From Pithys albifrons albifrons (lineage: Eukaryota > Chordata > Aves > Passeriformes > Thamnophilidae), in NCBI RefSeq assembly GCF_047495875.1, contig NC_092467.1, positions 33,955,378-34,019,377 on the forward strand: a DNA stretch of 64,000 nucleotides, written 5' to 3'. Within the stretch, counting starts at the first letter, position 1. Each line of letters starts with the position of its first letter. A program made the translations under genes and the position numbers. Below the pieces are notes generated by a model that was not told the DNA's origin, ran no database searches, and was given only the letters and a program-made list of their open reading frames with translations. Of the stretch, positions 1 to 12,520 are shown in pieces.

Positions 1-913
1 AGAATGTGGTGACAGCTCCAGAATGTGGTGACAGCTCCAGACATGGTGACAGCTCCAGAACATGGTGACAGCTCCAGAACGTGGTGACAGCTCCAGAATG
101 TGGTGACAGCTCCAGACAGGGTGACAGCTCCAGAACATGGTGACAGCTCCAGAACGTGGTGACAGCTCCAGAATGTGGTGACAGCTCCAGACAGGGTGAC
201 AGCTCCAGAACATGGTGACAGCTCCAGAATGTAGTTACAGCTCCAGACATGGTGACAGCTCCAGAACATGGTGACAGCTCCAGAACGTGGTGACAGCTCC
301 AGAATGTGGTGACAGCTCCAGACAGGGTGACAGCTCCAGAACATGGTGACAGCTCCAGGCATGGTGACAGCTCCAGAATGTGGTGACAGCTCCAGAACGT
401 GGTGACAGCTCCAGAATGTGGTGACAGCTCTAGACATGGTGACAGCTCCAGGCATGGTGACAGCTCCAGAATGTGGTGACAGCTCCAGAACGTGGTGACA
501 GCTCCAGAATGTGGTGACAGCTCTAGACATGGTGACAGCTCCAGACATGGTGACAGCTCTATAATGCAGTGACAGCTCCAGACAGGGTGACAGATTCAGA
601 ACATGGTGACAGCTCCAGAATGTGGTGACAGCTCTAGACATGGTGACAGCTCCAGACATGGTGACAGCTCTATAATGCAGTGACAGCTCCAGACAGGGTG
701 ACAGATCCAGAATGTGGTGACAGCTCCAGACATGGTGACAGCTCCAGAATGTGGTGACAGCTCCAGACAGGGTGACAGCTCTATAATGCAGTGACAGCTC
801 CAGACAGGGTGACAGATCCAGAATGTGGTGACAGCTCCAGACATGGTGACAGCTCTATAATGCAGTGACAGCTCCAGACAGGGTGACAGATCCAGAATGT
901 GGTGACAGCTCCA
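1..913. repeat. Satellite-like tandem array, about 18-20 bp unit
   Basis: Dozens of head-to-tail copies of a unit built on GTGACAGCTCCAGAATGTG, 18-20 bp long because of variants (acatg, acgtg, acagg). The array is already in progress at base 1, so its true left end is outside the window. From about 540 onward a variant block marked by CTCTATAATGCAG recurs near 557, 668, 779 and 853, which shows higher-order organisation. It ends abruptly in unique sequence near 913. The open frame on the minus strand at 596-844 comes from the repeat and is not a gene. Confidence 0.95.
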
Positions 914-1771
914 TCAGAGAGCGCAGCTTCCTGCACTGTTTTAAGTCATGAACTCAAGGATCTGACAGGCCGTTTGGGAATTAAGTTTCAGAACCATCAG
1001 CTGACTCTAGGAATAAGTCTTACAAATGTCTAATGCCATAAATATTTAAATATTATGGTTTGATGATTACTAAGAATTATTTTGTCTTTGAATCTTTACT
1101 TGCTGCACTTCTTTTATAACCAAAATTACATCTTTCAACTGCTCATTGTTGTTTGATGTAACTAAATCTTCCCTGTCAGGGAAGTTAAAATCACTTCAGT
1201 CATGATTTTCTTTGCAGAAGATAGAAATTTATTCAGTCTGACCAAATAATTGAACTGAGCAGGTTTCTGCAAGCCACCTGCCAAGCTCAATGTGTTTACT
1301 TGGGTGCTCTGAAGTGACATTAGAAATGTTCCTTGAAAGTGCCAACAGCTCAGGAAGCTTTTGCAATGACCTTTTGTTGTTGAGATAAATCCAAGGCTAA
1401 AACCTGGGTGGTTTTCTGAGAGTGGCCTCAATCCAGGAGGGAAGGACTTGCCACCATTTCCCAGGAAGGGTGTAGAAGTACATTTTTCCAGGCCTTTCAC
1501 CTCCTGGATAAGCAGCTGACAGAGTCATTCAGAAGGTGGGATCATCTCTAATCAACATATTTTCTAACGTGGAAACATTAAAAGTAAAATGTATTGAAGG
1601 CATCACTCAGAACACCCAAGTCAGATGGAAAAGTAAATGGAACCTGCAGCTGGAAACACAGAGCTGAGCAAGCCCAGGCAGGGCAGCAGGGCAGAGGGGC
1701 ACAGTGCCCTGCATATGAATATACTCCTATCCTGGGATATACCACTCTTTGCCTTTGTTTAGGCTTAGCTT
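914..1771. other. Intergenic, nothing recognised
   Basis: AT-rich unique-looking DNA between the satellite array and the first CR1 fragment. A 112-codon minus-strand open frame at 1162-1500 has no recognisable domain or splice context, so I treat it as chance. Confidence 0.6.
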
Positions 1772-2215
1772 ATCACAGAGTCAGAGAATCACAGCCTGGT
1801 TTCAATTGGAAGGGACCTTAAAGCTCACCTCGTTCCACCCCCTGCCATGGGCAGGGACACCTCCCACGAACCCAGGGTGCTCCTGGCCTCGGACCCTTAA
1901 AGGGATGGGGCAGCCACAGCTTCTCTGGGCACCTGTGCCAGGGCCTCACCACCCTCACAGGGAAGAATTTCTTCTCAATATCCCATCTAACCCTGCCCTC
2001 TGGCAGTAGGAACTCATTCCCCCTTGTCCTGGCACTCCAGGCTCTTGTCCATAGTCCCTTTTTAGCTCTCTTGGAGTCCCTTTTGGCACTGGAAGGGACT
2101 CTAAGCTCTCCCTAGAGTCTTCTCTTCTCCAGGCTGAACACCCCCAGCTCAGCCAGTCTGTCTCCAGAGCAGAGGGCCTTACAAGGGTTGGCTCAGCTGC
2201 AGAGCCTTCCCCTGC
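1772..2215 (-). mobile_element. CR1 LINE 3' fragment, antisense
   Basis: Begins with the reverse complement of the CR1 terminal octamer region (tcacagagtcagagaatcac). It continues through the characteristic blocks ggaagggaccttaaagctca, gggcagggacacctcccac, ggatggggcagccacagctt and cttctcttctccaggctgaa. This is the order seen in the CR1 3' untranslated region read on the opposite strand. It is a 5'-truncated, non-coding copy. Confidence 0.9.
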
Positions 2216-5124
2216 TACCCTTAGAGTACAAAGTCTTTAAGGGAGTGGCAGCAATTTATTGTCAGTTGTTTTCCATGCCAGGGTTCCTTTGCTAAATACC
2301 AGCTCTGTTTGTGACAGCAGTGCCTGCTCTTTGCTTCCAGTCCCTGGTATTTCATCCTCCAGCCAAGCTCATCACATCCTCTTGATCATATTCAAGCAAT
2401 TCCTGAGATACACTGCACATATCATTTTCTCTCCAAGAGTCCTGACGGCTTTGCAAGTTAATTAAAATAGAACTTCAAAGGATTTTTGTAACAGATTATA
2501 ATATCTTTGGTTTCGTGACATCTGTTAAAATTTACAACTAAGGATGTCATTTTTGGTGAAAAACATGTTCTTTTACACACAGACCATTTATTTGTGTATT
2601 TATTTAGTGACAGAGCATCTCATTTATAAGAAACATGCAAAAGCAATCATTAATCATACTTTTGTCACAAAACAGCTTCCCCAGCAGTTCACTGCAAGCC
2701 CACAGACAAGCTGCTCGGTGTGGGTGTTCCAAGGACAGGCAAGGAGCCCTGCCAAGGGAGCTGCTGGAGGCGCCTCTCTGTTTCAAAGCCTAGCAGGGAA
2801 GAAACAAAGAGGAAAACAAAGAATTGACAAATTAGACACTGGAGTTACCTGGGAAGGATGCAGCACCATGGATGAGAAAGAAAAGGAAATCCAAGGCATC
2901 CGATGTGACCAGGATTATTAGTGTATCAGAACCCCCTCAGCATAAATTCAGGTGTTTTCCTAGCACCACACAGCTCAGGCTGGAGCACAGCAGCACCTCC
3001 ATCCTTTCCTACTCAAGCAGCAAACGAGTGGTCCAGCCACAGCCAGTCCCATCTGACAGTGTCCCTGTGAGCAAGGCCAAGCTTCTTTTAGTACACAGGT
3101 GACAGCACTCCCAGCTCCCACAGTAGGGCAGGGCCAGTGAGGGCAGGGATGGACACAGATGGTGGCAGGGGCTGCCCTCTTCCAGCACCCACCTGCTGGG
3201 GTCTGCTGAGGCTTTCACAGCTCTTTGCTTCTGGTCCTACTCTCTATTCTGGGATGCTCACTGCACATCCATCCCATTCCTTCTGGGTGCTGTTCTTCCT
3301 GTGCCCACCTTCAGAGAGCACGTGTCTGCTTCTCAGCCAGGCTGGGAACAAACAAGCTTTGATGTCACCATACAGGCTGCCGTGGCCAGCCCCTGCCAGA
3401 GACAGGCACGAAGATCATTACATGTGTGAGTGATTAATGGACTAATGTCTTTCCTGAGCTCTCCTCTACGCTTTAATGAGTGTACTCGGTGTTCAGCACG
3501 AACCACGGGGTTTGCAGCTCAGCTGATGAAACCCATCTTAAAAATCAATGAAAGATGAAAAGCCCAGTGCCCGTTACCAGAGGGGTGAGATGAAGTGTCA
3601 TCTTCACAGCACCAGCAGTGCGTCTCCACAACGGCCCATCCTCTGTCTGCAGGCTGCTGTTATTAAACATCAGCAAACAGCCCAGAGCAGCTTTGTACCT
3701 GCACTGTGCAGCAAACTAGAAATTGTCCCTGTCAGCCATTGATTTAAAGGTAAAAGAGCACAACTATACCCAAACCCTGAATTATTGTGATTTTTTTCCT
3801 TAATCACTGCCTCTGCATTTTGGAGACTATGGACTTCAAAACACAAAACTCAGCTGACTTACAGAGCCATGCAGAGGGCTGGGTGTTCAGGAGGAGCACA
3901 CACTGTGGGGGCAGCTCCACTACATCCTGCTTCTAAAACGTGGCCACAGCAGCAACTGCTCCCAACACCCCTGGGACTGTGAGTGAACACCCCAGAGTGG
4001 GGGGCACAAAAACAAACCTTAGTTGTGCATGGCTGTCTCAGGTGACAGCCTTTATCTCTGGGTAGGAACTTCTGCAGGAGCAGAAGACAGGTTGAAAAAA
4101 AATGTTATTCCTAGTGGGTTTTGTGGCAGATCCTGCAGCAGGGTTGCCAAAGGAGCTGGAGTCAGGACAGCAGCAAAGTCACCTGCCAGAACCCTGGGCT
4201 GCAGTGAGGCACCAGTGCGGAATGTCAGAGCTTGACCAAAACTGTCCAGGTCCTGGGAGGAGGAAGAGGAGCTCCAGCCATGTTCCTGCCCTGACTCTGA
4301 CACTGCCCTCAGCCACAGAGCACAGGTCACATCGTGTGTGGCTGCAATCGTCACTATTTTGCATAAAAAGCTAAAAATATCAGCTGTGCTACAAGTGAAC
4401 CTCCAAAAGGCAGTAAAGGCTCATGCTAGTGCTGTAAATATGTGCTTCTTAATTATGTAGCAGTGAGAAAACAGCAAAGGCCATCCTAAAAAAAATAGGT
4501 TTAAAACTGAAAATCATTTGGCTCTCTGCTATTCTAAAGTACAAATATAGACAGTGCCAGATGGCCTTGGCTACCTACACCACCACCTCCATGCATCACA
4601 AAGCTCAGATGGCCTCAAACTAGCCAGATCTGTTGAAACACATTATAAAAGCATAACTTTACTTTAGCTATTCTTTGCTAACCTGGCAGTGATATTCACA
4701 GCCTCAAACCCTTCGAGCTCATTGTAGATAAGGGACTTTGTGCATGAGGACACACCGTGATCTGATCAGAACTTCCCCTGACTATCTCTCCACACTCAGC
4801 ACGATGCTGCAAATGCCAGATCTGCCCAGGGACACACAGCTGGGGCAGTGCCCTGGAATATTCCTAATACACTCCTGTGGAGGGAACTGCAACGTCTTTT
4901 GAAGTAAAACTCTCCTGCTGGATAAAGCAAACTCCTGAAGAAGCAGGACAGGGCCCTTGCATTACCTCAGTGGGGCATGTCTTTGTGTGACATCAGCACG
5001 GGTAAGGAACCAACATCTCAACATCTGGAAGTGTGGCAGAGGATCACTGTCATACTACAGCAATAACACAGTTGTGTCACTGTGATCTCAAACATGTCAA
5101 TATTGTCATGTGGATGATTATGGT
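2216..5124. other. Intergenic, nothing recognised
   Basis: Mixed-composition DNA with scattered open frames of 60-125 codons on both strands. None has a recognisable protein signature or consistent splice sites. No strong repeat family was identified. Confidence 0.5.
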
Positions 5125-5188
5125 GGTTCTGGCTTGTCGGTTGGACTTGAAAGTCTTTTCCAACACTGATGATTTTGTGATTCCCCAA
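5125..5188 (+). mobile_element. Short CR1 3' terminus
   Basis: The stretch with ggttggacttgaaagtcttt, then ttccaacactgatgattttg and tgattcc, matches the extreme CR1 3' end in sense orientation. Only about 60 bp is recognisable, so the boundaries are approximate. Confidence 0.6.
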
Positions 5189-7334
5189 GACCCATCAGGC
5201 ACAAAGGCCAGAGAAACAACCATGGTCATGATCAATGAGCTCCACCAGTGGCCTGCTTCCATCTGATGTACTTTGTATTCTTTATACAAGACAGAACTTC
5301 AGACATCCTGTAAACTTCACTTGTTACCAAAGCAATGATGTAAGTGAGGCTCCACCTTTTGAGAAGGTCTTTGCTGCTTCCTCTGTCATCTGCAACACCC
5401 AGAGCCAGCATCCTTCCCCGTGGGACTGCTTACAGCTTTCCCAAAGCACCACTGACACCATCAAACCAACTTTTAGAAGAATTACAATCACTTGGAAGGG
5501 GCAAAGACCCTTTCTTAGGCACTGCTAGGGAGTGTTGACATCACTAGAGCCTCTGCAGGTCACCCAGATGGGGGTAATTTTGTTTTACAGTTTGCTCCTA
5601 AATATCCAACATGAAGAAAAATTGCTGCCAATTAAGAGCTTTCATTAAGTCATCTTGTAGAATTCACTCATCACTCCTACCTGAGGTGGTTCATGCATCT
5701 GTAAATGCAGAAATGGGCCACTGAGGTGAGATGCCTTGGTGCACAGTCAGTCATTAAGTGCAGATAGAGGGTCCACTGACCCACAAATGCCACGGCACGA
5801 GGCTGGTGGGATACTCTTACCTTCCCCTTCCTTGGGCTCGGTGCCTCTGTGGGCCAGGAGCCACTCATGCCACCATGTTCTGCAGAGTCAGATCAGTGTT
5901 GCAGCTGTCTAGGGCAAAATATACCCAAATCAAAGGGCATCTGCCTCAACAATGTCAAATATGACAAGGCAGGCAGGAGCCAGCTCTGATAGCTGAGGAC
6001 TTCCTGACTTTATAAGCTGTTCAATTGAACATTTAAAAGGCTTAGTCCCCTCTCAGGTCTTGAAAGCACCCCAGGGCAGGCTTAAGTAACTGTGCCATTA
6101 GGCAGCAAGCTGTAAATTGCCTATTAAGTCTGACTGAAACTGTAAAATTGCTTTTCACAATGCAAATTAATGTAAATACGAACAATTGGTTACACATATC
6201 ACAGACTATCAGATTGACGACAGAAGATGCACACTGGATTCCCCCCCAAATTACCATTGCTTTAAAGTTAAATTTGGTGTTTGTTTAAGAGGTCTGGATG
6301 TTCCTATGATAAATTCCACCAGTGCATTACAAACACATGCACATGGGCATGTATAGCCTCTATTACATGAAATATAAACCTGTTCTTAGGTCAGGCACTG
6401 GTACTTTCCAGCCTAGTAGAAACACCATGAAGCAAAGCCATCTGCTCAGCAGCATAGTCAGCCACATCTTAACCTCACTCAGAAGAGTGAGATCATGAAT
6501 CAGTTATGAAGCCATTTGGACAGAGGGAGGAAATCTGTGCATTTCAGGACCATGGGCAGATGATCAAAGCCCCATCTGGAGCCATTAGGCCCCAGTCCCT
6601 CACTGGTGGGAGCAGCTCTGTGCCTCAGCTCCCACTGGCATCACCAGGAGCATGGTCTGGGCATCACAATTTTTAGATTTGTTTCCCAGAAATGCAACAA
6701 AATGATTATCAGAAAGGTGAATTGCAATGTACAGCAGAAAGGTAAATAAGAATGCAAATCAGAAAGGTAAATCAGAATGGCCCCTCCTTTGCCTCATCCC
6801 AGGCTAAACAGTCACCACACAGGCACAACCAACTCAACTTCTTGGGAAGAACAAGGTCTGTGTCAAGAAGACACTTTTGGTCTCAAGAACCTACTTCTAG
6901 TCTGCAAATTCCTCCTTCAGGCAAGCTCCTCACAGCACAGGGCAGCAACACTACAGCAGGCAGAGCAGTTTTCCTCTCTGCTGGGGGGTGTTCTTATCAG
7001 AAGTTTTGCTTATCATTATTAACATATGTTATCTGAAAATTTACATTCTCATTAGCTACAGAAATAACTGTTGTCAGTTTATTACAGACTCTTGCATAAA
7101 TCAGATATCCTGATATCTCCTCAAGGATTACAGCTCACCTTGGGGAGGGATGGAGAGCTGTGAATGAGACAGGGGCACCCACAGCACTTGGTACCAGCAC
7201 CCCGTGCCTGCAGCCCACCCTGGGGTCCTGTGGCTGACTGACAGGGCAGGGCACAGACCCCTCCTTTAGCTGAACACTCCCAGGCTTGGCTTCTTGGATC
7301 AAACCAGCAGATGGCATGAGAGCCATGGGGGGAA

Positions 7335-7392
7335 TCAGCAAGGCTGGAAATCGAGCCCAGGTCTCAGCAAGGCTGGAAATCGAGCCCAGGGC
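7335..7392. repeat. 29-bp tandem duplication
   Basis: Two adjacent near-identical copies of a 29-bp unit starting tcagcaaggctggaaatcga, at 7335 and 7364. Their near identity suggests a recent event. Confidence 0.85.
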
Positions 7393-10300
7393 TCACGGGG
7401 CCACAGCCATGGGCAATGAACACCTCGATGCAGACGGCTGTGATTTCAGGCCATGGTCATCCCTTCCCTTCTCACTGTGCTGCTCCGTTTCTTCTCTTTT
7501 TCCAACATCTTAATTGCTGTTTTAAAGCATACTATTTGGAAAGAGAGTCTGGTACAAGGTGCACAGGTCAAATAAACACCACATTTGCTTATCTTTCAGA
7601 GTAATTCATTTTAAAGAAAAAAATAATTAGCCACAATCTGGAAGTGTTTTCTTTCAGCCTCGAGGACCTTTCAGCACCAGTCAGATTTCTGCATCTCCCT
7701 CTCATTAACATACTGGTAGATACAGATTAATTGGGCAAAAAGAACTTAAACCAAATTTGAAAACATTGACCTATATTTTAGGTTGGCTGTCTTGGTGTCC
7801 TCAGGCAGCTGTTCAGGCCTTACTGTGTTGGGCTGTGCTGAATGCATCAGAATGTTTTTGTATCACGTTGCTCACTATCTGGGACAAGTCCTTAGTCCCT
7901 GGGTCAGCCAACTCTCTCCTTGCAGGGTCACCTCATTCTCTCCCATGAAAAATAAATAGCCCAGAAACACAAATGCCCGAATCTGTTGGGTTTCTGCAGC
8001 CCCAGGTCTCAGCTGTGATACTCTTCAGCCAGGCAGTAACTCCATGGAAGCTGCTGTGCTTTGTACCTGAATGCATGTCTTCAATAACAGTGCTCAGCAC
8101 ATGCACCTGGTCTGAAATCTGTATTTCCCAACATCAAGGTATAAAATAAACCCTGAAAATCACCAAATCTGAATGTTAACAGGCTGTTCCCGGGGCATCA
8201 TGGCATCCCTGTATCACTAGTGCTGAAGAGTAGGACTTTACAACACTGTTACTACAGGCATAGCTATTTATTGGGGTTTGAGACACTGGAAAAGGGACCC
8301 CTGTGCACATAAAAATCACAGTGATTTAGTTTAACACATTTTGTAAGTAAATTCTTAACAGATGGATGAAGCACCAGAAGGGTGACACAAGGGAGTCAGC
8401 AGGTGGACAGAGAAGCCAAGAACGGACTGGCACTGATAAGATTATCCACTCCAAATATCTTGAGACAAGCACAAGCTGCCCACACAACAGGCTGGCACTG
8501 ACCAGATAAACAAGCAAAAGTAGCTGCAGCCCTCCCCAGCATCCTGCCCCAGACTCAGCTCCTTCCCACGAGTGATGCTGTGCAGAGACCTCCTGCTTTC
8601 TGATGTTACCTGTGCTGTTCAGCCTGTGCTGACTCCTCCAACCCCCCACGCCTCACACACAGCTCTTACCCAGGCCCAGATGCCACTCCAGGTGTGGGGC
8701 TTCACCTCAGTCCGTACCAGCAGCACCAGGTGAAGGGACCACCCCCTGGTCTGGAGGGCTGGCCAGGATTCAAGTCTGCACTCCTGCAGAACTGAATGGT
8801 TTGAAGGATATTCCTGACCTTCAGCCTCCCCTCAGAACAACCACATACAGCATGTTTAGGTTATTCCATGTACACAATATACTATGGCCCATATCAGGTC
8901 CCATTCACAGCTTTCCCTACTGAAAAAAAATTAACTTTTCCCTTCCCTGTAACATTATGTTTAAAACTGAAGGAACACTACATGGGGCTCCAGACCAGAG
9001 GAGCCCTTGTCTCCACTCAGCCCTTGTCATGAGTGCTGGACTCAGGCAGAGACTCGAAGGGCATGAGGCACAGCAATGGCCTGACCAAGAGGCAGGAAAC
9101 TCACAGTGCTAACTGTTCAAAATAGACTCGAAACCTGCAGGGGAAATCAATCCTCTGGGTCTCTCTTCCACTGTAACAGTCACAGGTGGTGATGTAACAA
9201 TTACAAATAAAACTCTCCATCAAAAACCTGTACTGCACACAGTGGTGCCTTTTAACGAGCTCAGCCTGAGGGGCAGCCTGTGAGCTGTTCCCCTCACTGC
9301 CTCATGTCTTCACAGATGTCTCCTGACAGGCCCTTCTACAGTTGAACAGATTGTTTGTGATGTCCTAGAGGAAGAGGAGCTTTGACTGGTGAAATGAAAA
9401 TCCTAACCAGACCTGAAGGTTTGGTTTCTTTTGTAATCTTTGAAAAGAATCATTTACTCAAACTCATTTCCAGAGATTGTTATGTCCACATTGCACATCT
9501 GCAAAAACTCAAGGAGTTTTGCTTGCCAAGAGAGAGGGAAGAGCTTCCCACACTAAAATGCACCTGAAACAAGGTTTGGCTATCCTATAAACATTTCCTG
9601 GATTGAATCTAGCCTGCTGCCATGCTGTTCTGAAGGCAGTGCACAGTTCAATAACACCTGTCTGGGGTCACTGTCACTCCTGGTTGGCAGCCCCAAGGGT
9701 GCAGAGCTGAAACCACAGCTCGGACCATCCCAGGGTGGGGCTGCCAAAGACTCTCCCCTTGCTGCAGCACAACTTGCCTCAAGTTTTCCAGGCAGAAGGA
9801 GGCTTGGGAACAGATCACCAAAGTGAATTTTTAGCTGCACATTAAGATCATTAAGGTCTCATATTGCAGCCAGATGAGAACCATTAAACACCAGTGAAGT
9901 CACCCACAGGTCGGGTGCCTCAATTCATCGGGGCTAAACTACTGCTCACCATCAGTCTTCAATGAGGTGGTTTGGTCAGTGCACCTCACCCTTCTGGTTT
10001 GCAGACTTACTGCCTTCTCATGGCTCCTTCTCCAAGACTTTTTGTCCTGTTTTCTTTATTTTTCTTTTTTAGCAGAAAAACTGGCCTCGGATGCCTAAAA
10101 TGCAATTTGCAGCCACAAATTATTCACTATTTTCAACATGATTGTGAGAACATTCTCTGAGGGACAATAGAAATAAATAAATAACTTTTCATGGTGCTGT
10201 AGGGACTGATTTCTCCCCTTGGCTGAGTTCTCTGCATTCATTTATTGACTTAGTTCTCAGTGACCAAAGCACTCATTGGCTTCAGAACACACCACTAAGA

Positions 10301-10437
10301 TGTGTAAGTTGAGTGGGGCCAAAAAAGGGTCAAAATGGGCTAAAATGTTGCTAGTCAAGGTCTCCAGAAATGACTGGCTGCTTTGTGTGGTCAGCTTGCA
10401 ACTTTTTCTACGTGTCATTTTTCAGTATGCTTTTTTC

Positions 10438-10464
10438 TTGTTTGTTTGTTTGTTTGTTTGTTTG
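10438..10464. repeat. (TTTG)n microsatellite
   Basis: About six to seven uninterrupted TTTG units on the plus strand. Confidence 0.95.
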
Positions 10465-10682
10465 GAAATGGTGGCCATCAAAATAATTATTTATTTCAAA
10501 AGAATTTGGCTTCCCTCTTTGTGCAAGCAGCGTTTCCACAGGATATGAAACATAAGCAAGTGTTTAACACAAGCTTTAATGTACACCAATACCTGAGAAC
10601 TGAGACACGAGCTGGAAATGCTACTTGTCACCACTTGGGGAAGAGTTCACTGGCCTGGCCTCTCGCAGGGGCTGGAGTGGAT

Positions 10683-10714
10683 CACTGTGACCACTGTGAT
10701 CACTGTGATCACTG
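10683..10714. repeat. 9-bp tandem repeat
   Basis: Three to four copies of cactgtgat or close variants in a row. Confidence 0.8.
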
Positions 10715-12069
10715 AGTCTGGAAGCACCACGTTCCCAGTGCTCCTGTCCCAGGGTGTTCCAAACCCCACACTGGAGGTGCAGGGAAAAGCTGATCCCACG
10801 AGTACAGGCAGGAGCAAGGTCAGCATCAGCTTTTGCATCTGATTAAATCAAAAGTGCCCCCCAGCAGTTTGTGCCTGGGCAAAATGCAGCACCAACCCAG
10901 CACCTGAACTCACTGATTTCTGAGCACCACAGTAGTTACATGAAGTGTCACTGAGGGTCTCGCTGGACCAGCCCTTCCCAGCTGGATCTCTCCACGGCTC
11001 CAAGACCACAGCCAGACAACACAGGCAGAACAGCCCCTCAGCCTTGGCTCAGAACAGTGGCAGAGAACAGAGAGCAGCCTTCAGCTGCTGCACAGTGCAG
11101 GGGAGTGAGATGGCACAGAGGGAAAAGTCAACCAACTGTGCTGCCAAAGATAAGCTGCCAGGACAGAAGTTCATCCTGGCACCTGTGCTGGGCATGCAGG
11201 GAAGCAGGGAATGCTTGTGGGAGGCTGGAATACACACCTTTGAGATGACAAGCCTGTCACTGCTTCCAGCCTTGGAGATGTGTCTGCTGGGATTGCGGCC
11301 AGGGATGCCATTTAATGGATTAGAGTTGAACATGTTAGTGGTGGACTCACCAGGGCACCATCCTTTGGAGAAAGAAAAAAGGAGGAAGAATAAACATTAA
11401 AAAGAAGAAACCTCTGTAACCACTGTGATGGGCCAAAGCCCAGCAGGATGTGTGCTGTCCCTGCACTGTGCAACACAGCATTGAAAGGTAAAAAAAGAGA
11501 CTGTTTTTACAAGATGAAAGTCAATGGCTGGAGATCCCACTGCACAGTGACCCACGGTGTGGAGCCCCACACTGCTGATAGTGCCACTGGCACTGCTGGG
11601 CAGTCCTGGGTGGGCAGTGCCCACCAGCCAGGGGCTGGGGTCAGGGACTGAGGGGTTGCAGCAAAGACCTGGCAACTTCTCACACTGCCAAGAGCGAGAC
11701 AGACAAGGAGCAAATTCCCAGTACACCACAATTGCAATGTGTTCCAGCTTTTACTTAACACCTAAATCCCAGCTCCCAGGAGGCAGCATCCTGTATCAAC
11801 AATAATGACTAAAACTATAGAAAGTCCTTAAAGAACTTGCTAATCAGTCTCTTAATTGAGGCTATCTGTTTCCCTTTACTCAGAGACAAATTAAGCAGGT
11901 TAAAGCAGCTCCCAGCAAACATCTGTTGAAGCAAATCAGAACTAATGACAAATACAACTGAGTTCCCTTTGTGGTTGATTTTTCTCCCAACTGTACCCAT
12001 AAACAGACTGTCATGAGTTGTCAATCCAAAACAACTTCACAGCACATTCCCCTACCCTCACAACATATT

Positions 12070-12520
12070 GGAATCACAGAATGATTTAGGTTAGAAAAGC
12101 CCTCTGAGACCATGGAGTCCAACTGCTATCCCAGCACTGCCAAGGTCACCACTAATCCATGCACCCAAATGCCACATCCACACAACTTTAAATCTCTGCA
12201 AGGGTAAAGACTTCACCACTGCCTGTGCAGCTGTGCCAGGGCTGGACACAGGAAAGAAAGTTTCCCTGATATCCAACCTAAACCTCCCCTGGTGCAGCTT
12301 GAGGTCATTTCCTCTTGTCCTGTCCCTTGTTCTCTCTGAGCAGAGCCCAACCCCAACCTGGCTCCCTTCTCCTGTCAGGGACTTGGAGAGACTGTGAAAG
12401 TCCCCCCTGAGCCTCCTTTCCTCCAGGCTAAGCCCCACCAGCTCCCTCAGCTGCTCCTCATCAGACTTATGAAACCAGACCCTTCCCTGGCCCCATTGCC
12501 ATGTTCCAGCCCCTCAGAGC
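12070..12520 (-). mobile_element. CR1 LINE 3' fragment, antisense
   Basis: Starts with ggaatcacagaatgatttag, the reverse-complement CR1 terminus. It continues through ctgtgccagggctggacaca, cctcttgtcctgtcccttgt and cctttcctccaggctaagcc to a block near cccctcagagccc. It is more diverged from the other copies here, so it probably belongs to another CR1 subfamily. The right edge is uncertain. Confidence 0.85.

Larger units (their letters stand above)
5189..12069. other. Intergenic, only simple repeats seen
   Basis: No exon or transposon could be assigned. The stretch holds a 29-bp tandem duplication (7335-7392), a TTTG microsatellite (10438-10464) and a small 9-bp repeat (10683-10714), listed separately. 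The other open frames are short and have no recognisable family. Confidence 0.5.

Noticed and set aside
596..844. 82-codon minus-strand open frame
   Set aside because: Translation of the satellite array.
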